This document shows positions 40,724-50,914 of a DNA stretch of 64,000 nt, one piece after another. The translations under genes and the position numbers were made by a program. Source of the stretch: Gracilaria gracilis (taxonomy: Eukaryota > Rhodophyta > Florideophyceae > Gracilariales > Gracilariaceae); the NCBI GenBank assembly GCA_030374805.1, contig JARGSG010000189.1:496001-560000 (forward strand). Reading direction: 5' to 3'. Each line of letters starts with the position of its first letter. Position 1 is the stretch's first letter. The notes under the pieces were generated by a model. It saw nothing but the letters and a program-made list of their open reading frames with translations. It had not been told where the DNA came from and ran no database searches.

Positions 40724-42091
40724 ATGGGTTCCAGAGTTACTTCCGAGGTCACTATTGACTGCCATCGATCGACAGGCGCTCCCGGCGCTTCCGGATTTTC
40801 CAGCGCTTCCGGATACGTACCTCAAAATCACACGCAGATACAACAGAATTCCCCTGCTTGTTTCGTAATGCCATCTGGCGCTGTCCTGATTCCAACCGCC
40901 GCCGAAAAACGGCGAATGTAGCCAGGCGACCGTGCCGGGAAGCCGACTGGGACGCTCTTGTCTACTCGAGAAGTGTTCAATAGGCTCTACCGGGAGAAGA
41001 TGATGGTGGTCAACGGTTCTGCGCCGACAAACGAGCATTTCCCGCTGTACACAGAACTTGCAAACGACGTCAAAGACCACATCAGGGGTTTCCTCTACAA
41101 TACCCTGAAACTGGTTCGTGGCGCTCATACATACAGCTCCATCAAGGTGAGATACGCGGACAAGCTGAGGGAATTGAAAAGATCTCTCGTCTCCAAGTAC
41201 TCGGTCTTGAGTGCTGCGCAAAGCTGCTGGGTAGTTACGTTTCTGATCAAGGAGACGATGCAGCGGGACAGGAAGGCGGTTGTTGAGTCAGCGAAAAGGG
41301 AAGCCAAGAAGAACTCGACGGATAACGGGGGCCCCACTACTGTACCAGCTTCTGCCCAGCCGAGTACGAATACGAATGGTACAGTTCCAGATCCAGTGCC
41401 AACCATCGAGAAAGCCTCTCACACCACGGCATCTGAGCAGACTCCTGCGAGAGCTCCCTTTGCCATGGTCCGCAAACGCAGTACATTTCGAAATTCGGAA
41501 GAGCCATATCTGCTTTCCCAAGGCACTGCGTTGAAATCTCATAGTGTAGCTGAAGAAGATGATGAGCAGGATGCTGAGCAGCGTGCGGCAAGGTTGGACG
41601 ATCAGGTTGAGCAACCATATCATGTCAAGAACACTAGGAGGAATGGAAAGGGTGCTTCGAAGAGAGTCCGCAATAGCAAACAGAAACGTAAGAACCCTCC
41701 TAGGAAGCGCACTCAGAAGCCGCCGAGGCCTGCTGTTAAGATCAACGACATTGATTCAGATGCGGGAGAATCCAGCGGAAGCGAATCCGAACTAGTACCG
41801 GATATCGAGGATAACGATGGTATCGATCAGCCACGTTCTCGTAAGGTTCGGAAAACGTCACATACCTTTCAGAGGTCTACGAAGCATCGTGGAGGGCGTT
41901 CGTCGATTTCAGGGGCACGGCGAGAGGACTCGCCTATGCACGGCGCTCGATCTGGTAGCACTTCTGATGATGAAGCAGACTGGAGCAATGTGGAGGGTTC
42001 GGCAGACGATGAAGTGGGATATAGTGGAATGGCGGCTGACGCTGTCAAACATCGTTCGAGGAAGAAGCGCTCTAGGTGTCGCGAAAACTAG
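40724..42091 (+). pseudogene. Nuclear, basic/acidic protein of unknown function next to the transposase
   Basis: ATG at 40724 (MGSRVTSEVTIDCHRSTG) leads through 65 codons to a TAG at 40919. The same frame continues without a shift (PGDRAGKPTGTLLSTREVFN) for another 390 codons. The folded part is short (to about residue 180; VFNRLYREKMMVVNG, ELANDVKDHIRGFLYN), with helix-rich character. The rest is disordered with basic clusters (KQKRKNPPRKRTQKPP) and acidic serine runs, typical of a nuclear DNA-binding protein. CACTA-like elements usually encode a second, DNA-binding gene, and I infer that role from position only. No family is recognised. Confidence 0.4.
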
Positions 42092-42938
42092 AGAACGTCT
42101 GCCTTCTCGTTCATTCAGTGACCTTTATCCTTCTTGTATGTTCATATTCTCTACCAATTCCCTCCTTCGAGGCGCACATCTGGCAGGCACACACCTGGCA
42201 TCATGAAATTTTGCGAGTTGGTGTCTGTCGTCACCACATATATTACCTATGTAAGTGTACCCAGGAACTTCCTATGTCTCTTTTCGCGAACCGTTTCTTG
42301 GTTTCTGACCTTCAGAATCGTTTTCATCAGCTTCTTCTGTACGTGCCACGGTGTATCTCCGACATTTTCTTGATCAATCTTCTCTACCAGAACTTTGGTC
42401 ATCTCCGTTATTTCTTCTTTCTTCTTTGTCTTTTTTTGCGTTCGAGTCATTCTTCTCGTCATGTTGTCCCATGTTTTGTGTGTTTTGTCTGCTTATTGTC
42501 CCCTCACCTCCTGGTGCTTGTTGATGCGCAGCAATAGCGATTCTTACTTCATTCGGTGCATTTCAGAAATGATACAGTCCCGAATCTGACCGTGTATTGA
42601 TGTAAAAGTGATGAGGTTCCAATCCATTTTAGCCCCAAAGCCCACCATTGTTAGCCTACATATTGTACTCTTCAGATCCCTTCGAATGAACTACATGCGC
42701 CACGTTTTCGAACCACGTAGGACAGTCCACCGTACTGCAACTTGGGCCTCTACTAGTCATCATATAGCCAATTTGTGGAGTACATTTTGGACCTACTATG
42801 CTGTATTCATGTCAGTCTGCTTCGGCCATCTTGAGACCCATTTTCGGCACAGAGTAAATGGCCATATTTTGGCACAGAATAAAAGGCCAGAAGAGGCCAA
42901 TATTTCGGCCCTTTCTTGCCATTTATTTGAGCCCAAAA
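42092..42938. other. Intergenic interval with GGCCAT/GGCACA repeats
   Basis: No gene. From about 42830 the sequence repeats GGCAC and GGCCAT words (TTTTCGGCACAG, ATGGCCATATTTTGGCACAG, AAGGCCAGAAGAGGCC). The 42858-42877 word matches the complement of 31051-31070 with one mismatch. Confidence 0.4.
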
Positions 42939-43571
42939 TCAAGGTCTAAAATCGACCTTTTTCGTACTGTTTTCGGCCATACCTGGGGTATTCGCTTTGC
43001 TTACTGGGCCAGGGTGCGGAGTGGGGTGCGAAGTGGGACTCTGCTGAATATCAATTGAGGCCATAATCGACGTATCCCAGGCATACAACCCAGCCGAAAC
43101 CAATTCAGCGAACTTACTCGGGGGTTCCTCCGAACCTTGGAAACGGTAAGGGTACTTCGCGTCTAGATGACTTGAAATATTCGTCCTCCAGATAACCACC
43201 AAATCCTCACCCTCTAGGGCAGTGGCGCTTAGAAGATGGCCATGCATCGAACGGCAGAGCTCCTTCCCGGTACCACCAGCAGGCACCACGCCACGTACTT
43301 CCGCAGTACCAACTTCAACCCTGTTCTTGTCCTTTCCAAGGCTGATGAACAAAGATACAGAGTCGCCGCCTTTTACCTTATGTGGCGCGGGAGTACTCGT
43401 CTTCTTCTTCATCGCCCGCGATGCGCCCTGCTCGGAACGCGATTTCTCCCTACGAGGCGTGGAGACCTTCGGCTTCCCTTTTCCTCGCGTAAACGGCGCC
43501 ATTTCTGACCCCTCGCTGTTCTTTTTCGATCGCGCTGACTCCGGCCCCCTTTTATGGTTCAGAGGCGCCAT
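42939..43571 (-). CDS. Small basic protein of unknown function
   Basis: About 210 residues if ATG at 43571 (MAPLNHKRGPESARSKKNSE) is used; an in-frame extension upstream to 43661 exists. The N-terminal 75 residues are very basic and serine-rich. Residues 75-170 look folded (GGDSVSLFISLGKDKNRVEV, GEDLVVIWRTNI, YAWDTSIMASID). No known domain is recognised. It lies between the transposase module and the foldback element and has no visible lesion, but its tail (after WDTSIMA) looks unstructured and may be out of the ancestral frame. Confidence 0.35.
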   Translation of the reverse strand: MAPLNHKRGPESARSKKNSEGSEMAPFTRGKGKPKVSTPRREKSRSEQGASRAMKKKTSTPAPHKVKGGDSVSLFISLGKDKNRVEVGTAEVRGVVPAGGTGKELCRSMHGHLLSATALEGEDLVVIWRTNISSHLDAKYPYRFQGSEEPPSKFAELVSAGLYAWDTSIMASIDIQQSPTSHPTPHPGPVSKANTPGMAENSTKKVDFRP

Positions 43572-43867
43572 GTTGGATACAATGGGTTCAAACAATTCGA
43601 AACGCGGATTATGACCGTCGAGAATGCTCACGAGAACGTATAGTGGACGTTCCCTTCTCAATCACGTTCGTTGCCTTCACTTCCTGACCGAACACTGCGC
43701 CCGCTCAATATAGCATTGAACTCAAGGGGTTCCGTATTTCACGTTTTAGAATTACCTATCGCTTTATTTAGAAAGTTAAATGATCGTCATAACTACTACC
43801 TACGCATAGCTATAGAATAAAGGCACCCAGTTTCGAAGGAAAAAAAATGAATTGCATCCGTTAAGTT

Positions 43868-44575
43868 TTCTGCGTGGACAGCGGTCCGGGGTGGAGTGGC
43901 ACTTCATCAGTGCCCTGATGAAGCGCCACACCACCGCGGACCGCTGTCCATGCGCAATGGACGATGAAGTTGGCCGACACCTCGGACGGCTGTCCACGTG
44001 CTGTGGCGGAAGAAGTTGGACGACACCCCGGACGGCTGTCTACGGCAGAAAAAGAAATTTAATTTTTCGGACAGCGGTCCGGGGTGGAGTGGCGCTTCAT
44101 CACTGCACTGATGAAGCGCCACTCCACCCCGGACCGCTGTCCACGCGCCGTGGCCGATGAAGCTGGAAGAAACCCCGGACCGCTGTCCACGCGAAAAAAA
44201 ATTTAATTTTTCGGACAGCGGTCCGGGGTGGAGTGGCGCTTCATCACGGCACTGATGAAGCGCCACTCCACCCCGGATCGCTGTCCACGCGCCGTGGCTG
44301 ATGAAGCTGGACGACACCTTGGACCGCTTTCGACGCGCCGTGGCTGATGAAGCTGGACGACACCTCGGACCGCTGTCCACGCGCCGTGGCTGATGAAGCT
44401 GGACGACACCTCGGACCGCTGTCCACGCGAAAACACAATTTAATTTTTCGGACAGCGTTCCGGGGTGGATTGGCGCTTCATCACGGCACTGATGAAGCGC
44501 CACTCCACCCCGGACCGCTGTCCACGCGCCGTGGCCGATGAAGCTGGACAACACCTCGGACCGCTGTCGACGACG
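43868..44575. repeat. Foldback left arm: four 74-bp hairpins and a 46-bp tandem repeat
   Basis: Hairpins at 43876-43949, 44069-44142, 44213-44286 and 44450-44523 are each 74 bp: two 34-base arms beginning GGACAGCGGTCCGGGGTGGA and a 6-base loop (for example CGGCAC). They alternate with a 46-bp direct repeat (CGCCGTGGCTGATGAAGCTG..., about 44287-44430) and AT-rich spacers (AAATTTAATTTTTC). The second hairpin is a perfect palindrome outside its loop, by eye. Confidence 0.85.
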
Positions 44576-45494
44576 GTTTTCACTTATGATTGTTTTATGA
44601 ATATTTAAAGCCCTGCATCTTCTTATAATGAATGGAGGACGTAAGGGTACATCCTATCAAATCGAAGAAGGTAGTTCTACCGACTACCTTTTCTAACTTT
44701 ATATGATTAGATTTTCCTGCAGCGCCCAAGGTCGTGACCGATAATGAGTACCCCCTTTGCCCCAACCACGAGCATTATGTGGTTGTCGGAGAAGGAGAAC
44801 TCATCACTGGCCACGACATTCTTGTAGTGACTATATTGGGGACTATTTTTTTTACTGATTGAAATATCAGTCATGGCAAAACACGATTATCTGAGTTGAA
44901 CAACTCATATAATCGTAGTCCACCATCACCGGTAGCTCAACCACTTCCGATATTTCGACCTAACGCAGTCTAATCTAGTCGTTCTAATAAGTAACCACAG
45001 TGCAACAGTGATTGAGCTGGGAGTCAAAGCCAAAGCCGAATACATGAGTTGAACAACTCAAATAATCGTACTCGACCATCACGGCCAGCTCAAGCACTTC
45101 CGAATGTTCTCAGTAAAGCAAGGATGCAGAAGTGGCATACACTGTGTCCCGCGACTCTGGCCTGAATACGCAATAGCATGGAAAATAGAAGAGTACGCCA
45201 GTTAGTACGATTCACAGAAAACGAACAAAATTGTCGAACGTACCTTGTGTGCCACTACGTCTGCGCAACAGAACAAGGACGGAAAAAGCACCTCCCTTAT
45301 ACAGTTTCCGGCGATATGTTCTTCTTCTCTCACAACCGAGAGGATACTTGGTTGTAACAGGAGAAGAAGAGATCCCCGGAAACCGTAACGGGGAGGTACA
45401 GAGCGTTGTGCTTACCGAGGCAGTTGGCAGGAGAGCGAAGGTGCTGAAGTACAAGCAGCGTCACATTACAAACAAGCGCCAGTCGCGAGGGGGC
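44576..45494 (+). other. Foldback core, possible captured gene fragment
   Basis: The core has a 60-bp direct repeat (44892-44951 and 45047-45106) centred on the palindrome TGAGTTGAACAACTCA. After a splice-like TTTTCCTGCAG near 44724 there is a frame EHYVVVGEGELITGHDILVV. A second frame at 45231-45500 contains RGYLVVTGEEEIPGNRNGEV. The two segments resemble each other, as if derived from exons of one host gene. Evidence is slight. Confidence 0.3.
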
Positions 45495-45770
45495 CGCTGT
45501 CCAGGTGGAAAATATTTTTTTTGCGTGGACAGCGATCCGAGGTGTCGTCCAGCTTCATCAGCCACGGCGCATGGACAGCGGTCCGGGGTGGTGTGGCGCT
45601 TCATCAGTGCCGTGATGAAGCGCCACTCCACCCCGGACCGCTGTCCGAAAAATTAAATTTTGTTTTACTTTTTCTCCCACGGCGCATGGAAAGCGGACCG
45701 CCTCGAGTGGCACTTCATCAGAGCCGTCATGGAACGCCACTGCACCACGGACCGCTGTCCGGACAGCCGT
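45495..45770. repeat. Foldback right arm
   Basis: Contains one near-perfect 74-bp hairpin (45573-45646), one degenerate hairpin (about 45687-45762) and the reverse complement of the 46-bp unit (45530-45572). The order and orientation are inverted relative to the left arm. Confidence 0.8.
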
Positions 45771-45775
45771 AAGTT

Positions 45776-46136
45776 ATAACTTCGCCTATACTTCCATATC
45801 TAGGAATTACCGCACCCCCCTCCCATCCCTGCCTTCTCTTATAACTGTTTACCACCGTATGAGCCCCCCTAACATCGCCCAATTTCCTTCTACTCCTCTA
45901 CTGTAGAGTTCTGGTACCGTTTTGGGGTCTGAACTCCTCCTTCACATCGCTAATTCCGCAGCCCTCTGCCGTTCGCTCCCGTCTACCATCCGCACTCATC
46001 TCTCGTTCGCTGCCGTCTCTCGTCAGCTTCCGTCCGTTCGCCCTCGCCGTCCGCTGCCGACGTCAATCATCTGTTTTCTCACGACCGCTCCCGTTCTCCT
46101 TCCGTATTCATAATAGACCCCGCGTTATTGTTTAAA
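45776..46136 (+). promoter_or_regulatory. Leader region of the methyltransferase/SET gene
   Basis: A C/T-rich 360-bp stretch precedes the ATG at 46137. Repeated pyrimidine tracts could be a promoter/5' leader; no TATA box is evident. No ORF is supported. Confidence 0.3.
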
Positions 46137-48472
46137 ATGGCTGCCGCAACCACATCCAGGTCTAAGTCACCGTCACCGACACCTCCGACATCCGACATGA
46201 AGGTTGGAAAAATGTTCGGTTCTGGGGATGAGCTTCTCACCGCGTGTCTCGCCATCCGTGATCACTATGCGTCGACGATGCGAGAGGAAGACGAACCTAG
46301 GAAAGTGGGACACAGCAAATTAGTTCAATATATCATCAAGAATCGCACTGTCCTAGACGTTGCCAAGAAGTACTTCTCTATCCTTCTCGGACCCACTCAT
46401 CCGTCATACAGTGACGATGAGCTCAAGGCTGTGTGCGGGAAGGGTTCGTACCGTCAGCTGTATCTGTCGACGAAGTTGCTTGACATCGTGGACGGAGACA
46501 GAGACAGGCGTGTGAGGGATTTTTGGAATGCTTCTACCAGAGTAGACTTTCAAGGAATACCGAAGAATATGACGTTAACCGAATTATTCAAGTCCATGAG
46601 TATAGCTCCCAGGCGTGTGGGCCGGATAGTTTCCCCTTTCGGTACGAGCATCGCTACACATTTCCAGAGAGTTCTCTTTCTTTCCCTTATTCAAAAAGTA
46701 TCTATGGGAAAGCGCCTTCGGGTCCATAAGAGGCGTAAGGAGGAGAAGGGATATTCCACCCCTTTTGGGAATGTCCGAATTTCACAGAAGCTCCAAGCTC
46801 AGCGTGCGGGTTTCGGTGTGCAGCTGGTAACAAAGGCCTGGGATTGTTTCTCTCACTTTCTGGGATTCCCTACCGCGGAGGTCATGGTTCTCTCTTTTAT
46901 ACTGCTCGTGTACGACGACATGCAGTTCAAATCCATTGAAACGCGTTTCGAGGGGTTCCTGCCCAAGGACAACGACCATCGCTTGCTAACGAGCAACACG
47001 CAAACTCTTCGGGAAGACGAGGTCCAACCGTGGGCATGGAATCTTCCGGAGGACATTGATGTGGCCCTCCGAACGCTTTCGAAGGAGTTCATTTCTGATC
47101 TGAACAAGGTTGTTGTGAACGAGCAGTTGTACACAATATCAGAACCTGGAAGATGGGCCGTTCTAAAGACGTTTCACAGGGACCCGTCAAGAGCGTTTGC
47201 TCAGAGATTTGATTGTTTCTCTAACTCGCTTATCTCCTCCATCTTGGAGACAATAAGCCCTTTGAAAATCAAAGAAACACTCATGGTCCCCGATATATCT
47301 CTCACGCCGATATCGAAACCGGAGCCTGCCATCGAAATTCATGACGATGACGATGAGCAGTTGGAAAGAAAGAATCTTTCGGAGGGGAAACAAGGAGGGG
47401 ATGGAGATGGCGGAAGTGGAATGGATGTAGTGGGTGAGAGTGGGAATGAAGAGGTTAGTGAACAGTCGTCCGACGCTGACATTAAGCCTCCTCCTGCCAT
47501 TTCCTCGTTGGACGATAGAATGGTATTCCAAAGTTGTAAAGTGGAGATGGAGAAATACCTTCGAATTTATAATTGCGGGTTCGAGGATATGGTGGAAACG
47601 GACGAGACTTTGCTAAACAACGGAGTCTCTCCATTGGGGAAAGTTCAACTGGTTCTTATGGACCCACCATACAACATAAGGGCCGATAAGAACCGGGAGA
47701 ACAGTTGGTACGATATGCTGAGCGCTGAGCATATGAAGAAGGCGGCAAAGTTTATATCAATGCTGCTACGTCCGGGGGTCATTTAGTTATCTTCTGTGCA
47801 TTGGAACAGGTAAACCAGTGGACGAGGGTGCTTTCCCTTATTGGAGCAAAGGACGAGCAAGGGGTTCCGAGGCGATCGTTTGTTGTGGACCAGGTCCTAA
47901 TTCATTTTATACGGTCGCAAGGCAACCCCATGCGAGACCCGGGACGCAGGTTCTGCTCCTTGTTCCTTGCCATGGAGTATGCAATACATGGTGTTCGAAG
48001 TGGCCTCGCTTATGCACAGCAGCATGCGATGTTGCACTATGAGAACTTCAACTACGTGCAGTCGAAGTATCCAGGGTACGACAGTGTTATTGACCAGGTA
48101 CCGCCCATGTCCAATGGGGAGACTCTTCAATGGAAAAGAAAGAAGGAAGGTGGGGGCTACATGTTGCAGAAAGTGAGGTCGGAACAAAAACCTCGCGCGT
48201 TGTTGAAGGAGCTGATCAGCAGATTTTCGCAGCCAGGTGATACAGTGGTGGACTTGTTCGCCCGAACTTTTTTGACTGCCATGGCATGCATGGAGTTACA
48301 ACGTCATCGGAAGTTTATTGGTTGTGAGCTGGACCCTGACTGTTTTGCGCATGCTAGGCACGCGGCAATTGTTCAGTTCGCGATGTGCATGCGCTATAAT
48401 GAGACGGACATTCAAATTACGCAGAAGGTCCGAAACTCTGTGAATCGCGTGATGGACTTATTTCCCAAATAG
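46137..48472 (+). pseudogene. DPPY-type (N6-adenine/N4-cytosine) DNA methyltransferase, fusion N-terminal part
   Basis: ATG at 46137 (MAAATTSRSKSP). A long N-terminal region of unknown fold (about 1-400) and an acidic linker precede VQLVLMDPPYNIRADKNREN, the motif IV DPPY loop near residue 509. A missing G in a G-run at 47778 shifts the frame (RPG, then GHLVIFCALEQV). The second half has the target-recognition region and, late, GDTVVDLFARTFLTAMACME and GCELDPDCFAHA, the AdoMet motif I. The order IV before I is the beta class, as in bacterial YhdJ/M.HinfI-like enzymes. Motif I has Arg where FxG is expected, so activity may be lost. TAG at 48470 ends this part; the same frame continues into SET. 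Confidence 0.75.
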
Positions 48473-49258
48473 AACGCTCGTCCTTCACGATCATGGAAGG
48501 CTCCATCCGGCTTCCCACAGTATCAGAAGTTCCCACCGTATATTGTGAACTTCCTGGCATCGATGTGGCGGGAGGAGGGCATGGCCATGATTGGCAGGCG
48601 CAAAGCGCTGAATGAGTGGCCGAAAACGTTGCAAGGGAAGATGGGTCTCCTGGATTGAAACGCGATGTTGGCACTGGAAACCGCTATGTGTGGTTGTCGC
48701 ATTGGGAAGTCGTCGATTCGTCACAATGACGCGGGAGTGGGAGTGTTTACCACGCGCCGTTTCATGAAGAACGAAGAGATATGTTTCTTTTACGGAACTC
48801 TAGTGTACCATGACTTAACGAAGAGGAAGGAGGTACACAAGAAGTATGGGGAAGGGTTGTTGGGAGCCACCGCCGCACGTTTCCGAACTTATGCGATGGA
48901 GGTTAGCCTGCGAGGTGAGGTATTCCGGAAACTCCCAGGAAGGAGACGAGAAGTACCTACAATCCCTGTATGGATTGTCCCCGCTCCATTTTAGTTGGGT
49001 GGAACAATTAACGACCCAAAATATATGGAAGGGGATAAAGATAGGGATGCAGTAGAGGATGGCTTGAAGCAACAACGGACTGCCAATGTGGCGGTGAGTC
49101 GAACCCCAGGAGTTGGGCGAACTCTACTTCAATTAAGAGAATACCGAATGCTTGCCGTCCTGGCACTTCGGGTTGTAGAAGTGGGAGAAGAGTTGTTTGC
49201 AGATTATGGAATGAAGTACACATGGGGTACGTCTTCGAATCCTATAGTAATCGAGTAG
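48473..49258 (+). pseudogene. SET-domain segment, fusion C-terminal part
   Basis: The reading frame of the methyltransferase continues through a TAG (48470-48472), a TGA (48656-48658) and a TAG (48992-48994) without any shift. After a linker, RHNDAGVGVFTTRRFMKNEE looks like the start of SET (GxGxxxxxxI). LGGTINDPKYMEG, NVAVSRTPGVG and MLAVLALRVVEVGEELFADY then match its C-terminal half; GEELxxDYG is the signature. The catalytic NHxC tetrapeptide is not present (NVAV in its place). SET domains usually methylate lysine. Joining one to a DNA methyltransferase would link DNA and protein methylation in one polypeptide. Confidence 0.65.
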
Positions 49259-49747
49259 AGCTCAATTGATTTATGACTTATAGAACCAAAAGGTGTACCA
49301 TAGTATGTGTAAAATCGAATTGTGTACATTTCATTACGCTTTCTCTCTAACTCTCGTGTTCCACAGGGGAGGACGAGAACTCCCCCATGTGAGTGGGTGT
49401 CGTCGCTTATATGATCCAGTGTCGTGAACAAAATGGGGATAGGATTCGGGGGAGTGGGTTGAAGTTCAAGTACATAGAATAGAAGATACGGAGTACATGT
49501 GATATCCTTTGAAAGTGTAACAGTTTTTGGCAGTGAGGTTTCGTACAGGAAGGGAAATTTCCGTCCCAATTTTCAGAAAGTGATTCCGAAAAGTACTAGA
49601 ACGGTGCGATATTTCTACCACACGTCGAGTGGAGGTGTGCGTTTCACGGGGGACCTGCGATCACGTCGAGTGGCAAACACCTCGAGCGGCGAGCGGCGAC
49701 AACATCTAGAGCGCACCGCCGGGCGCATCGTCGTCGTCCGATTCCAT
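49259..49747. other. Interval between SET segment and basic gene
   Basis: AT-richer than its neighbours. An open frame runs from 49499 into the next gene, but its first 80 codons lack character, so I place the start at 49748. Confidence 0.35.
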
Positions 49748-50914
49748 ATGGGGAAACGTAAAACGAGAAGTGCGAACGCGAATGCGGAGGATGTAAGCGG
49801 GCACGCGTCAAAAGGGCGAACGCGTGCAGAGGTGGTAGGTCGGGGTCGCGAGGATGGTTTGGGTAGTACTACGCGTGCGCCTCGAAGCGGCGATGTGGAA
49901 AATGGCGAGGGCGGTATTGGGCGTACTTCGCGCCCTCCTCGAAGCGGATTACGTGGGAAAGGTAGGAAGAACACGGGGAGACGTGATCGAGGCCGATCTT
50001 TGGAGCGAACCCAGCGAGCCGTGCGAACGGTAAGTGCTTTGGTAACACAAGCTACTCCGCTTCCACATGAGATGAGAAATGGAGGAGGGGAAAGCAGGAG
50101 AGGGATGGAAGGAAGGCAGGGGGATGATGCGCGGGACGGTAGGAATAGAGGTGGGCGGCGAAGGGGCGATGACTCCACGCAAGTTGTAGAAGAAGGCGAG
50201 TGTGGAGATGTCATAGAGAAGGGGAGGGAGTGTCGCAGTGGGGAAAAGGGAAGGACGATAGCAAGAAGTACTAGTGGGATAGTTAGCCGTGGTATTCGAG
50301 GGAAGGAGGGAGAGAGAGTGGCTGGGGTTGGCGCTCGGAAGGGGAGGGGTCGCGAAAGAGATGTAGAAGGAGGCGTTCAGGAGGCGAGAAACGAGGGCAT
50401 GGAGGTTGTGGTTGATGTTAGGAGGAATCGAATGGTGGGCAGAGAAAGAACTGGTGGACCGTGACATACTGCGATGCGGGAGGAAGAGGAAGTGGGGGGT
50501 ATGAGGCAAATGAGGAAGCATGGAAACGCAGAGGGCAGTGGGAGGCGAATTGGGCGTGTGGGCGATAAAACGGGGAGCCACGCCAATGTGGAGAGGATGG
50601 AATGGCTACGAGACAATTTGCCCGGGAGAGTTGTAGGACGTAACAGTGGTGGATCAGTGATGGAGAACGTGAGAGACAATATACCAGTGGATGGGAGGGT
50701 ATTCGAAGGAGAAGATGTCGTTGTCGGAAACAGGCATAGAACTGGAGGGAACTTGGTGGAAACCGCGGTACGAACGCCTGAAGGAATACTTGTGAGGCAT
50801 AATGCCGTTCGGATTGAGGACGATGTGCATGAAGCAGGAGTCGACGATTCTGGGGATCGTGGAGAAAGGAACGGAGCAAGGGAAATGGGAACTACAGGAG
50901 TAGCAGAAGGATGA
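49748..50914 (+). pseudogene. Arginine/glycine-rich basic protein
   Basis: ATG at 49748 (MGKRKTRSANANAEDVSG). The protein is dominated by R, G and E, with GRGRxR-type runs (RGKGRKNTGRRDRGRSLE) and no folded domain visible. A TGA at 50462-50464 interrupts it; the frame continues in phase from 50474 (MREEEEVGGMRQMRKHGN) to 50914. Such RG-rich tails bind nucleic acid in many proteins. It may be the N-terminal portion of the next gene, whose frame overlaps here. No family is recognised. Confidence 0.35.

Larger units (their letters stand above)
43858..45775. mobile_element. Foldback-type element with hairpin-array arms
   Basis: Left arm 43868-44575 and right arm about 45495-45770 are built from the same repeats in inverse order around a roughly 0.9-kb unique core. 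Candidate flanking words CCGTTAAGTT (43858-43867) and CCGTAAGTT (45767-45775) could be a slightly damaged 9-10-bp target duplication. Long, modular inverted arms with a single-copy middle are the hallmark of Foldback/Galileo-like elements. No transposase is visible, so it would be non-autonomous. Confidence 0.65.

Noticed and set aside
43868..45770. CRISPR-like array
   Set aside because: The repeats are long hairpins in inverted arrays around a core, spacers are AT-rich and alike, and the genome is eukaryotic.
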